DNA from: Lachnospiraceae bacterium
Lineage (GTDB): Bacteria; Bacillota; Clostridia; Lachnospirales; Lachnospiraceae
DNA: 64,000 bases
Direction of reading: 5' to 3'
NCBI GenBank assembly: GCA_017539565.1
Contig: JAFYCS010000023.1
Span: forward strand, 1 to 64,000
This document shows positions 18,145 to 27,454 of the stretch, piece by piece. A program made the position numbers and the translations under genes. Each line of letters starts with the position of its first letter. The first letter of the stretch is position 1. The notes under the pieces are model-generated. The model did no database searches and was not told the origin of the DNA. It saw nothing but the letters and a program-made list of their open reading frames with translations.

Positions 18145-21100
18145 TTACTGATTCTCTTTTTTAACCTTCACAGTAAACTTAACGCTCTTTCCGCTGCCGT
18201 CTTTCATGGTGCAGGTCAGAGTGACTTTACCGGCCTTATGTCCGGTTATGACCAGTTTACCCTTGCTGTCATCGAAGTAAGCACTGAGCACCGCAGGATC
18301 GGAACTCTTTACACTTACGCCGGAGATCAGTGTTGTAAGATCTCCGCCCGTTCCGCCGTAATTGCCCTTAAGGAAGTACGAACGGCTGTTATTTACCATG
18401 ATGGACAGCTCATCGCCGTCATTGTACTCCGTATCATTGTAGCAGAGTGACAGGCTCTTGACCGAATTAACTGCTATAAAGGTCTTGCTTGCTTCATAAC
18501 CAAGTCCTTCATCGGATATTGCTCTAACTGTGATCGCAAAGATGAACTGGTTTTTCTCATCATCACTATCGATAAGACCGCTCTTGGTTACAGCATCCTT
18601 TGCAGGCATTGTCAGTTTTCCGTCTTCCGCTTTGAATCCGAATATAGTCGCAAGAGAGTCATAATCATAATCGATCGCGCTTACACTGAAGTCACTTACG
18701 TTTCCGTCATCATCCCTCTCAACCTCAACGCTGCAGAAATCATATTCCCACTTGATCTTGGTGTTTGTAGGTGCGCCGAAGCTCTTTCCAAGAGTAGCAG
18801 TCAGGTTCACGCTCTTTCCGTATGCCAGGAAATGATATTCGGAATTCTGTCCGTCCTGCGCCACAAGACTGAGACCCGAAGCCGGAACCTGAACATTTAC
18901 TTTAAAGCTTGCCTTCTTCTTGCTTCCGTCCTGTGTCTTTGCGGTTATTGTTACACTTCCCTTTGCCAGGCCCGTTATCACAGCCCTTGTACCGTCACCC
19001 GCGGGCTCCACCTTTGCTATGGCAGGATCGGAAGATGTCCAGTCAAGCGCATATTTACTGTTTGTATATACATCCAGCTTGTTTTCGGCGGTGGTGTTTC
19101 TGGGGATGTTAACGGTATAAAGCCTTGCAGACTGAAGCTTATCTGTCTTCTTAGCTCTCTTTATCTTATAAACATCGGGATCGGCGGATGTATTTATTGT
19201 AAGATTCTTGGTCTTTTCGGTACAAACCACAAAGTCCATACTTCCGGTAACCCCGCTGCCGTCCATGGCTTCAGCTATTACGGTAACCTTTTCAACAGAA
19301 GGTGTGCTTATAAGCTTAACTTTACCCTTCTTGCTGATGGTAACACCCGCAACATTATCTTTTATACTCCACTTGACCTTCTTATTGCCTGCAGTTGTCG
19401 GAAGCACTTCTTTAGCCTTAAACTGGGCAGACTTTCCGACAACTATGGCACTCTGGCCGGAGACCTTGATGCTCTCTACAGGATCGGTAACTTTAACGGT
19501 AAAGCTGACGGTCTTCCTGGAGCTGTCACCGTATGTACATTTAATGGTAGCAGTTCCCTTCTTGCCTGCTATAAGCTTCGCCCCGCCATCCGGAGTAGCC
19601 TCAACGCTTACTATCTTTGAATCACTGCTGGTAAAGGTAGAATCCAGCCCCAGATCATCCCCTTTATGATAACCATCTGCAAATACGACTATCTGCGTGG
19701 CATTATTCGATATAGTGATCTCATTCTTTGATATTGAAGCGGGATTCTTCGAAAAGAGTGTTAAGCTCTTTATTCCGCCGTTTGCCTTTCTCTTGATCTG
19801 ATAATAATCCTTTGTAAGTATCGTGTCTACGATAAGCTTATCGCAGGTGCCTTTGACTATCTCTATCTCAAGAGGCTCTGATTGTTTCCCGTTTGCCATA
19901 GCAACAACGGTAAAAGTTTCACCGATCTCCGCTTTTTTCTTGCCGATCTTAAGTACACCGGTCAGCGGATCAAGGGTGACACCGTCAATTTTATCCTCCA
20001 GCAGCCACTTGACATCCTTTGTAGCGCTCTCCTTGGGTTCAAAATCCGTAGCTGTCAGAGTATAGCTCTTCCCCCTGACAACCTGCTGGGGACCGTTGAT
20101 CCTGAAACTGTCTATCCTGCGGTGAACGGTTACGGTTACGCTGGCAGCTTTTCCGGAGCCGTCCAGTGGTGTACACTTTATGGTACATTTTCCGGCACCC
20201 ACCGCCGTGATCGTAGCTTTTTTCCAGAACTCCTTATCTTCCCTGTCATCGCATGGTTCAACTATCGCAACGCTTTCATCCGAGCTGGACCAGTCGATAA
20301 GGTATTCGTTATGACGGATTTCATACCCGTTGACATCATTATATGTCTTAATGACCAGATCGTATGTTCCCGCCTCATCATCACTGTATTCCAGGGTTTC
20401 CTTGCTGGTATTCAGTTTGATCTCCCCGACGGGATTAACACCGTTTAATACCTTGAATTCAACGGAGCATTTGATCTCTTTGGGAGAAGTAGCCTTACAC
20501 TGCACCGTAACATAACCGTCTTTTTTACCGTCGATCTTTGTACGCAGTACACCGTTCTGGCTTATGGATGCAGAGCATCCCACGGTATCAGTAACTGCCC
20601 AGGTGATAGTCTTTGTATCTATACCTGCCGCTTCATACCTCAGCGGTATATTATAGCCTGCGGGTATGCTGGGCATATCGCTGCCTTCTTCTTCATCCGG
20701 TATACCGGCGATCCTTAAGCTCATAGGCTTGCTTACCGCTTTGGGATCAATGGTAAATGTAACCGTTGTAGTCTTACTCATAACACCGATACCGGTTATT
20801 GCAGCCGCTGTCACGGTTACGGTCTTCTTTGCAGTCTTATCTTTATATATCGTGTTATATGAAATGGAACCGGTATAGATCTCGCCATGTACCAGCTCAC
20901 CGTTTTCAACCTTGGGCGCGGTACCGTCAAGACTGTATACAAGAACAGCATTACCGTTGCTGCCTTCCTTGCCGGCAAAGTTTCTTGACTTTAAGCTTAT
21001 TGCACCGTCTCCGGGAACCACAAGGTTACTCTTGTTGCCGGTACCTGTAAATGTTGCAGAGATATTACCGAAACCGTCATTTAAGATAACTTCGGGATAT

Positions 21101-22572
21101 CTGGTGTCACCTTTAAATATCTTTGCGGCACTGATTATGTTCTTCTCTGCTGTACCTGCTTCGATCAGAGCCTTCTCCATCTCGGCAGGTGACTTATGCC
21201 CGTTTACACTCATATACAATGCAGCCACGCCTGCAACAACTGAAGCCGCTGCAGAAGTGGAACTGCGCTTATAATATGTTCCGCTCACACCAAGGGAAGC
21301 GATATCCACACCTGGAGCATAGATATCTACTACCGTGCCTGAATTTGAAAAGCTTGCTACACTGCCGTCCATGTTGACAGCGCCTACGGAAATAACTCCG
21401 TCATAAGATGCGGGATAAGATTTTGCATTACTTCCCTCATCACCTGCACCGGAGATAACGGTAATGCCTGCCTTAACAGCCTTGCTGATAGCTTCCTGCT
21501 CAGCCTTAACATAGATAGATCCCATTCTGCCTGCGATCAGTGTATCCAGAAGGATGATGTCTACCTTCTCTCCCTCCGACTTGATATCCGCAAGTGAACT
21601 TATGGCAGTGGCGAGTGCTGCGCTGTTAACAACAGCATCGTCATCAGCCACTCTGATGCCCAGGATCCTTACATTGGGAGCAATACCTACAGCAGGACGT
21701 CCGTTCTTCAGTCCGGCTGCAATGATACCTGCACTGTGAGTACCTTCACCGCTCACATCAACATTGGCATACTCCCCTACGACATTACATACTGCCCTTG
21801 AATTGTTTCCGTAATAATCCGCAAAATCCGGATGGGATGCATCCACGCCGCTGCCTATGACTGCAACGCGTACTCCGGTATTTCCGGTGGTAACGCCCCA
21901 TGCTGCATAGGTACGTACCATTTCATGCATATACTGATAATTCTCATCCATGACATTAAGATACTGGTCACCTTCGGGCCCGGTTGAATACCAGTCTCCC
22001 CAGACAGGCTCCTTGGGAACTGTCTTGCCTTCCTCATCATCATAGATCTCTTCGCCGCTTATGTCTTCGTCAGCCTGTGCAGCTTTCTTATAAATATAAT
22101 CAGGCTCTACATCGTAAGAATTATACTTATCCATAGCAAGCGCCTGTGCCACACTGAGCTTATCAAGCGCTATCACGGCTATACCGGCTTCATGACTCAC
22201 CAGGCTTCCGCCATAGTAAGCAGCCAGGGCCTCTGCTTCTGCCTCATCTTCGACTACGGCTACAAGTCTGCCTTCAACATAATCTTCACCGGCTACCAGT
22301 CCGTCCAGATCAGCTTCTTCATATACTACATCTTTATCTTCTGCATCATCACTGTCCTTTTCTGCAGTGGTGCTGTTATCAGATGCAGCATTTTCCTGTG
22401 CTTTATCTTCGGAGACGGCATCCGTCTCATCTTCATCCTGAATAAACTCAATGGCATAATCGTCATTGCCGGGCTCTGCCGTTCCCGCCGCCAGCACTTC
22501 GGGAGCCTGGCCCGCAAGCATAGCCACCGTCAGCAGTCCCGAAAGGACTCTTTTTACTTTCGTATAACGCAT
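18145..22572 (-). CDS. Secreted subtilisin-fold (S8) protein with degenerate catalytic site and Big2 array
   Basis: A 1475-residue exported protein: signal peptide, acidic linker, a pro-domain-like segment (residues about 90-165), then an S8 fold (about 215-490). The active site is damaged. The Asp motif reads VAVIGSGVDASHPDF with Gly240 in place of Asp. The His motif reads GEGTHSAG with Glu276 in place of the catalytic His. The oxyanion Asn motif reads GAGDEG with Asp378. Only the Ser remains (Ser440 in SSTSAAAS). A chitobiase-like module (about 520-600) and seven or so Big2-like modules follow. I expect no proteolysis and perhaps a binding or scaffold role. I chose the ATG at 22572; a TTG at 22581 lies too close to the AGGAGG site. 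Confidence 0.88.
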   Translation of the reverse strand: MRYTKVKRVLSGLLTVAMLAGQAPEVLAAGTAEPGNDDYAIEFIQDEDETDAVSEDKAQENAASDNSTTAEKDSDDAEDKDVVYEEADLDGLVAGEDYVEGRLVAVVEDEAEAEALAAYYGGSLVSHEAGIAVIALDKLSVAQALAMDKYNSYDVEPDYIYKKAAQADEDISGEEIYDDEEGKTVPKEPVWGDWYSTGPEGDQYLNVMDENYQYMHEMVRTYAAWGVTTGNTGVRVAVIGSGVDASHPDFADYYGNNSRAVCNVVGEYANVDVSGEGTHSAGIIAAGLKNGRPAVGIAPNVRILGIRVADDDAVVNSAALATAISSLADIKSEGEKVDIILLDTLIAGRMGSIYVKAEQEAISKAVKAGITVISGAGDEGSNAKSYPASYDGVISVGAVNMDGSVASFSNSGTVVDIYAPGVDIASLGVSGTYYKRSSTSAAASVVAGVAALYMSVNGHKSPAEMEKALIEAGTAEKNIISAAKIFKGDTRYPEVILNDGFGNISATFTGTGNKSNLVVPGDGAISLKSRNFAGKEGSNGNAVLVYSLDGTAPKVENGELVHGEIYTGSISYNTIYKDKTAKKTVTVTAAAITGIGVMSKTTTVTFTIDPKAVSKPMSLRIAGIPDEEEGSDMPSIPAGYNIPLRYEAAGIDTKTITWAVTDTVGCSASISQNGVLRTKIDGKKDGYVTVQCKATSPKEIKCSVEFKVLNGVNPVGEIKLNTSKETLEYSDDEAGTYDLVIKTYNDVNGYEIRHNEYLIDWSSSDESVAIVEPCDDREDKEFWKKATITAVGAGKCTIKCTPLDGSGKAASVTVTVHRRIDSFRINGPQQVVRGKSYTLTATDFEPKESATKDVKWLLEDKIDGVTLDPLTGVLKIGKKKAEIGETFTVVAMANGKQSEPLEIEIVKGTCDKLIVDTILTKDYYQIKRKANGGIKSLTLFSKNPASISKNEITISNNATQIVVFADGYHKGDDLGLDSTFTSSDSKIVSVEATPDGGAKLIAGKKGTATIKCTYGDSSRKTVSFTVKVTDPVESIKVSGQSAIVVGKSAQFKAKEVLPTTAGNKKVKWSIKDNVAGVTISKKGKVKLISTPSVEKVTVIAEAMDGSGVTGSMDFVVCTEKTKNLTINTSADPDVYKIKRAKKTDKLQSARLYTVNIPRNTTAENKLDVYTNSKYALDWTSSDPAIAKVEPAGDGTRAVITGLAKGSVTITAKTQDGSKKKASFKVNVQVPASGLSLVAQDGQNSEYHFLAYGKSVNLTATLGKSFGAPTNTKIKWEYDFCSVEVERDDDGNVSDFSVSAIDYDYDSLATIFGFKAEDGKLTMPAKDAVTKSGLIDSDDEKNQFIFAITVRAISDEGLGYEASKTFIAVNSVKSLSLCYNDTEYNDGDELSIMVNNSRSYFLKGNYGGTGGDLTTLISGVSVKSSDPAVLSAYFDDSKGKLVITGHKAGKVTLTCTMKDGSGKSVKFTVKVKKENQ

Positions 22573-22604
22573 GTTCTTCAAATCCTCCTAACAGTAAATA
22601 AAAA

Positions 22605-22650
22605 ATGGTATAATGCGCCTGGTTAACATAATCAGAAAACATTATACCAT
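22605..22650. repeat. Perfect 11-bp inverted repeat at subtilisin-like gene promoter
   Basis: ATGGTATAATG (22605-22615) and CATTATACCAT (22640-22650) are perfect inverted copies separated by 24 bases. The upstream arm contains the -10 box of the gene starting at 22572 and the other arm falls in its leader. Each arm also reads as an extended -10 in the opposite direction. This could be an operator, or two face-to-face promoters. Confidence 0.7.
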
Positions 22651-22668
22651 ATATTTTGTTTTTGAAAA
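22641..22668 (-). promoter_or_regulatory. Promoter of subtilisin-like gene
   Basis: TATAAT on the minus strand (22641-22646) preceded by TGG, with only a weak -35 (TTTTCA, 22663-22668, 16-base spacer). It is probably an extended -10 promoter. The -10 lies inside one arm of the inverted repeat. Confidence 0.65.
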
Positions 22669-22704
22669 GGGGTAAATTTCTAAATATTGTGGTTTACACC
22701 CGTT

Positions 22705-24069
22705 TCAGTTTTTGAAGCTGTGTATAGGAGCGGGTATACGTCCCTGCCTGTTAACGAAGTCATCACACTTAAATGTATTGACAGGCATTATCGGTGCATA
22801 GCCAAGAAGCCCGCCAAACTCAACCCTGTCTCCTACTTTCTTTCCGACGGCAGGGATAAGACGGACAGCTGTGGTCTTCTGGTTAACCATGCCCAATGCC
22901 ATTTCATCCGCAATGATACCGCTTATGGTAGATGCCTGAGTATCACCGGGAACAGCTATCATATCAAGGCCGACGGAACATACACAGGTCATTGCCTCCA
23001 GCTTCTCAAGTGTAAGTGCTCCTGCTTCAACAGCCTCTATCATGCCCTGATCCTCACTGACAGGGATAAACGCACCGCTCAGACCGCCCACATATGACGA
23101 TGCCATTACACCGCCCTTCTTAACCTGATCGTTTAACAGTGCCAGCGCCGCCGTGGTACCGGGCGCCCCGGGCTGCTCAAGTCCTATCTCTTTAAGTATA
23201 TCTGCTACGGAATCCCCAACTGCCGGCGTAGGCGCAAGGCTCAGATCGATTATACCGAAAGGAACATCCAGCATCCTGGACGCTTCCTTGGCAACCAGCT
23301 GTCCTACTCGTGTAACCTTAAATGCCGTCTTCTTTATCGTCTCACAAAGCACCTCAAAGCTCTCGCCCCTGACACTTTCGAGGGCGGTCTTAACTACGCC
23401 CGGACCGCTGACACCCACATTGATCACGCGGTCTGCTTCGGTTACGCCGTGGAAAGCTCCGGCCATGAAGGGGTTATCATCGGGTGCATTACAGAATACC
23501 ACCAGCTTTGCACAGCCAAGCGAATCCTTTTCTTTGGTATTCTCTGCCGTCTGCTTTATCACTTCGCCCATCAGGCGCACCGCATCCATATTGATACCCG
23601 TCTTTGTGGATCCCAGATTTACGGAAGAGCATACCATTTCAGTCTCGGATAACGCCCTGGGTATAGAGCGGATCAGCATCTCATCAGCTGCAGTCATCCC
23701 CTTGCTGACAAGCGCGGAATATCCGCCTATGAAGTTAACGCCAACAGTCTTTGCAGCCTCATCCAGTGTATGCGCGATCTGTGCAAAATCCCCCGGTGTC
23801 CTGCAGGCAGCAGCGCCTATGAGCGCTATTGGCGTAACAGAGATACGCTTGTTAACGATGGGTATCGCATACTTACGCTCAATCTCTCTTCCGGTGTGTA
23901 CCAGGTCCTTTGCGGATGTTGTTATCTTATCGTAGATCTTGCTCTTAAGCTTCTCAAGGTCACTGTCTATGCAGTCCAGCAGGCTGATACCCATTGTGAT
24001 GGTACGCACATCCAGATTTTCCTTTTCGATCATCGTATTGGTCTCAACGACCTCGTGTATATTGATCAT
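22705..24069 (-). CDS. UPF0210 (PFL-like, DUF711) family protein
   Basis: A 454-residue protein of the conserved UPF0210 family, seen by its N-terminal text ([14 protein letters not shown]), the Gly-rich [12 protein letters not shown], and the C-terminal [17 protein letters not shown] and [20 protein letters not shown]. The family is structurally related to glycyl-radical (PFL-like) enzymes but lacks an established reaction. The ATG at 24069 follows AAGGGG. It sits 12 bases behind the small ACT-domain gene at 24082-24354; this UPF0210-UPF0237 pair is conserved in many bacteria, so the ACT protein is likely its ligand-sensing partner. No terminator is visible after it. Confidence 0.93.
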   Translation of the reverse strand: MINIHEVVETNTMIEKENLDVRTITMGISLLDCIDSDLEKLKSKIYDKITTSAKDLVHTGREIERKYAIPIVNKRISVTPIALIGAAACRTPGDFAQIAHTLDEAAKTVGVNFIGGYSALVSKGMTAADEMLIRSIPRALSETEMVCSSVNLGSTKTGINMDAVRLMGEVIKQTAENTKEKDSLGCAKLVVFCNAPDDNPFMAGAFHGVTEADRVINVGVSGPGVVKTALESVRGESFEVLCETIKKTAFKVTRVGQLVAKEASRMLDVPFGIIDLSLAPTPAVGDSVADILKEIGLEQPGAPGTTAALALLNDQVKKGGVMASSYVGGLSGAFIPVSEDQGMIEAVEAGALTLEKLEAMTCVCSVGLDMIAVPGDTQASTISGIIADEMALGMVNQKTTAVRLIPAVGKKVGDRVEFGGLLGYAPIMPVNTFKCDDFVNRQGRIPAPIHSFKN

Positions 24070-24081
24070 GTCCTGTACCCC

Positions 24082-24354
24082 TTAAATTCTGTGCATGGAA
24101 TTAAAAATCTCTTCCCTCTGGCACTTGATGACAACACCTATCTCCTCGCCTATCTGCGCCAGCTCATCGGCTATGGTATCAAAAGCCTTTTCCGAACCGG
24201 ATATATCGGCTATCATCATCATGTTGAAATACTCCTGGACTATTGTCTGTGATATATCCAGTATATTAACCCTGTTATTTGCCAGATAGGTACATACTTT
24301 GGCTATGATACCTACCGTATCCTTTCCTACTACCGTGATTATAGTTTTTTTCAT
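24082..24354 (-). CDS. Small ACT-domain protein (UPF0237 family)
   Basis: A 90-residue stand-alone ACT domain (TIITVVGKDTVGIIAKVCTY, then NRVNILDISQTI). Such domains bind amino acids or similar ligands and usually dimerise. The start is the ATG at 24354, 6 bases behind GGGAGGAG; the longer reading from 24390 includes that ribosome site and is rejected. It lies between a metallo-beta-lactamase-fold gene and its usual partner UPF0210. Length matches the UPF0237 family. Confidence 0.93.
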   Translation of the reverse strand: MKKTIITVVGKDTVGIIAKVCTYLANNRVNILDISQTIVQEYFNMMMIADISGSEKAFDTIADELAQIGEEIGVVIKCQREEIFNSMHRI

Positions 24355-24398
24355 TTTACTCCTCCCTGTTAATATCCTTTGCTTTGCCAAGGATCATA

Positions 24399-25196
24399 TT
24401 ATAATTCAATGCACTCCGAAGGTACATCCCTTTTTGCGATATCTATAGGGAAATCGTCCCCGCGCCAGGTGGTATCGCTCATTTCCACCTCCATACGCAC
24501 AGCCTCATAAGCCAGCTCAGGCATATTATTCTCATGACTTAAATGGCTTAAAAAGATCCTCTGCATTTTATCATTAAGAAGCTTTGTTAACAGCCTTCCT
24601 GAGGATTCATTGGAAAGATGCCCCCTCCTGCCTAATATGCGCTGCTTTAATACATAAGGATAACGTCCGGTCTGCAGCATTCGCACATCATGATTTGCTT
24701 CCAGATATACGGCAGACAGGCCGCTTAAATAGTTTATTATACGTTCGTCATATTCCCCAAGGTCCGTGACCACGGCTGTCTTTATATCCCCGTATCCGAA
24801 GCGGTATGCCACCGGATCTGCAGCATCATGAGAGATGCTGATGGAGCTGATATTGATATCCTTGATACTGAAACTCTCACCCGCATTAATGGGTATGAAC
24901 GCTTCCCAGTCCACCTTTCCCATGCATTTATCATGTTTCATTGCTTCTATGGTCAGAGGTGTCGCGTATACATTAAGCCCGTATCTGCGCTGCATCACCC
25001 CCAGGCCGCTTATATGATCGGAGTGTTCATGTGTAACAAGTATACCGTCCAGATCATTGCCTGATATTCCTACATTGTTCAACGCTTCTTCTATGCGCTT
25101 TCCGCTGATCCCTGCATCCACCAGAAGATGTGTGTTATCACTTCCCACATAAATGGAATTGCCGCTGCTTCCGCTGGATATGCTCATCATCCTCAT
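24399..25196 (-). CDS. Metallo-beta-lactamase-fold hydrolase (YycJ/WalJ-like)
   Basis: A 265-residue hydrolase. The N terminus SISSGSSGNSIYVGSD is typical of the YycJ/WalJ group, followed by the zinc motif THEHSDHISGL, H in SISHDAADP and D in AVVTDLGE, and H near HLSHENN. WalJ proteins are thought to be nucleases that link cell division and replication, but substrate evidence is limited. The ATG at 25196 overlaps nothing and follows AAGGTGGG; the TGA of the FtsA-like gene lies between. It is translationally close to that gene and probably in one operon with the ACT/UPF0210 pair. Confidence 0.9.
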   Translation of the reverse strand: MRMMSISSGSSGNSIYVGSDNTHLLVDAGISGKRIEEALNNVGISGNDLDGILVTHEHSDHISGLGVMQRRYGLNVYATPLTIEAMKHDKCMGKVDWEAFIPINAGESFSIKDINISSISISHDAADPVAYRFGYGDIKTAVVTDLGEYDERIINYLSGLSAVYLEANHDVRMLQTGRYPYVLKQRILGRRGHLSNESSGRLLTKLLNDKMQRIFLSHLSHENNMPELAYEAVRMEVEMSDTTWRGDDFPIDIAKRDVPSECIEL

Positions 25197-25198
25197 TT

Positions 25199-27316
25199 TC
25201 AGTTTTCCCACCTTATAACTATTTCCGCCCCGTTATCAATGGGCTCCATATATTCAGCCTTATGGCCGTTCAGATCGGTGATAAGTCTGGTCCCCTTAAC
25301 ATTCTGAAGGTCAAAGTCTATATAATCAAATACATCCACAAATACATATTCATTTTTGCCTGACATCTGTATGCTCTTTCCGTTGACGTTGACTCTGATG
25401 GACCGGCTGATGATCCTTTTACGGGACGGTACAGGTTTCTTTGATACCTTTTCTACCTTTTCAGGCTCTTCTGCCTTTTCGGTTTCTTCGTCCTTTTCCG
25501 TTTCCTCTGTATCAGCCTCTTCTTCATCCTCATCCGGAGCTGCGCTGTTTGTTACTGTCTGCTTTTTTATTCCCCACTTTATATTAAAGTTCTCATAAAC
25601 CTTTGTGTCGTCATCGGCCACTTCGTTGTTTACGAGTATTTCAACGCCTTCTTCAAGGGTCACGTCCATAAAACGTTTAACCTGAGCCACGGTATAGTGG
25701 TCACACATCTCTATCTCATCGCCGTCCTGCACCTCATAGTATTCGGTCTTTTCTTCACCGTTAACCATGGCTATCCTGGGCAGCAGTATACGGCTTCCGT
25801 TGACTTTGACTGCGATCATGGACTTAAATTCCGGAAGTTCGGATATCTTAAGCTTTGCCGGTTCTCCGGCAGTGCTTTCTTCCACAACGATGACATCATT
25901 GGCACGTATAGGAGTATGCATATCGGCTTCTTCACCGTTTACGGTGATCTTTGCCGCTTCTCCCAGGCTTCCGCGCTTAAAGCCCTTCTTGCCGTTGATC
26001 ATATAGTTTATCTCCCTTCCCCTTCTGGGAAAAAGACCGTCATTCGGGAAGTTTGCATGCATGGCTGCATCAACAACAGCCAGATTGCCGCTGTCATATA
26101 TCTTTATATGTTCTTCATTAAAGCTTACATATATAAAATTATTACTCTGATCGTAATAATTCAGGCAGATACCGATAGGTGTTACCAGAAGAGAGTCCTT
26201 CTTTACATCCTCATCCTTAAAGCGTATCTTCCCCATAACCTCTTCACCGCGTACCGCCACACGCTCTGCCACGATACCCAGATGTTCGGAGAGTTTCCTG
26301 GTATAACCCTCTATACGGCCTCCGCCGCCTACAACAAACACTGCGCTCACGGGTTTACCGCCGTTAAGCTCCATAAATTTTTCGCCTACAAGACCGGTCA
26401 TATCATCGATCTGGTCCTGTATCATGTCCAGAACAGCCTGCTTCTCTATCTTCTGAGGCAGACCCATTATGTCATTGTATTCGATAACATCGGCTGTCTC
26501 TATACCGCGTTTGATCTGCTCTGCGGTATTAAAATCAACAAGGCAGGCTTTTGCTATGGTCTCCGTAAGAGAATCACCAGCTACAGGTATCATTCCGTAG
26601 GCTATGATACAGCCGTCTTTGGTTATACAGATATCGGAAGTTCCTGCACCGACGTCCACGAGTCCTATATTGAGCATACGGTACATCTCGGGAATAGCCA
26701 CAGATATTGCGGCGATAGGCTCCAGTGTAAGATTTACGACCCTTAATCCCGCAAGTTCCACAGCTTTATACAGACCGTCTACCACTTCGTCGGGAAGGAA
26801 AGTTGCGATCATATCTGCGCCGATACTGCGCGCTTTATGGTTTTCCAGGTTGCCTATCTGGTAATCGTTCAGATAATAACGTATTATGGAATTACCGACA
26901 CAATAGAAATGAAGGCCGGAAGTATTTTTCTCCACAAAAGCGGCATAGGCTTTCTCTATGCCCATAGATGTCAGATGTGCCACATCTTCGGAAGTTATGG
27001 TCTTTTCCTTATCAAGCTCCCAGTCGATATGTACCTCCACGGTTTCAAGGACACGGCCTGCCGCGGCTATACAGACATCGGTAAGTTTAAGATCCAGCTT
27101 CTTTTCTAACGCATGCTTAACCTGGCTGATGGTATTCCCCACCTGGGCTATGTCATGTATCTGTCCGTCCAGCATGGCCCTGGTCTCGTGCTCCTTTGTT
27201 TCCTGAGCCAGGATATTAAAGATATCGCCTTCACGGAAACCGACGGTTCCGACTATGCTCCTGGTACCTATATCCAGGCCAAAAACCAGATTTCCCTGTC
27301 CTTTTGCTTCTGCCAT
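25199..27316 (-). CDS. FtsA/PilM-like actin-fold ATPase with C-terminal extension
   Basis: A 705-residue protein with an actin-fold core: phosphate-1 loop LVFGLDIGTRSIVGTVGF, a shuffled SHS2-like insert (residues about 35-115), LVDVGAGTSDICI (phosphate 2) and VFVVGGGGRIEGYT (adenosine motif). True FtsA is about 420 residues; here about 300 more follow. They include two beta-rich modules (about 380-470 and 480-575) and a Glu-rich linker before a last small domain ending IVIRWEN. I see no amphipathic C-terminal membrane helix. The role is probably in cell division or envelope assembly, but the substrate filament partner is unknown. A leader hairpin lies upstream at 27341-27367. Confidence 0.82.
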   Translation of the reverse strand: MAEAKGQGNLVFGLDIGTRSIVGTVGFREGDIFNILAQETKEHETRAMLDGQIHDIAQVGNTISQVKHALEKKLDLKLTDVCIAAAGRVLETVEVHIDWELDKEKTITSEDVAHLTSMGIEKAYAAFVEKNTSGLHFYCVGNSIIRYYLNDYQIGNLENHKARSIGADMIATFLPDEVVDGLYKAVELAGLRVVNLTLEPIAAISVAIPEMYRMLNIGLVDVGAGTSDICITKDGCIIAYGMIPVAGDSLTETIAKACLVDFNTAEQIKRGIETADVIEYNDIMGLPQKIEKQAVLDMIQDQIDDMTGLVGEKFMELNGGKPVSAVFVVGGGGRIEGYTRKLSEHLGIVAERVAVRGEEVMGKIRFKDEDVKKDSLLVTPIGICLNYYDQSNNFIYVSFNEEHIKIYDSGNLAVVDAAMHANFPNDGLFPRRGREINYMINGKKGFKRGSLGEAAKITVNGEEADMHTPIRANDVIVVEESTAGEPAKLKISELPEFKSMIAVKVNGSRILLPRIAMVNGEEKTEYYEVQDGDEIEMCDHYTVAQVKRFMDVTLEEGVEILVNNEVADDDTKVYENFNIKWGIKKQTVTNSAAPDEDEEEADTEETEKDEETEKAEEPEKVEKVSKKPVPSRKRIISRSIRVNVNGKSIQMSGKNEYVFVDVFDYIDFDLQNVKGTRLITDLNGHKAEYMEPIDNGAEIVIRWEN

Positions 27317-27340
27317 ATCTTACGCCTCACATAATGAATC

Positions 27341-27367
27341 GGTGGCCATACACCATGCACAGCCACC
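27341..27367 (-). other. Possible 5' leader stem-loop before FtsA-like gene
   Basis: GGTGGC (27362-27367 on minus) pairs with GCCACC (27341-27346) around a 15-base loop, about 25 bases before the ATG. A TATATA box sits just upstream (27369-27374), so the stem may lie at the very 5' end of the message, where it could stabilise it. The -35 is poor and the promoter uncertain. Confidence 0.35.
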
Positions 27368-27454
27368 TTATATATTAACATAATGTTTTTATTTTTACCA
27401 TATTTTTTTCCGCGGTCCGACGTCCTTCCGGCTCAGGCTATATATGTTACGGTT

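Noticed and set aside
25697..26746. Long plus-strand reading frame of 349 codons
   Set aside because: It lies entirely antisense to the FtsA-like gene, has no ribosome site or recognisable domain, and its residue mix (Tyr, His, Cys rich) is typical of antisense frames.
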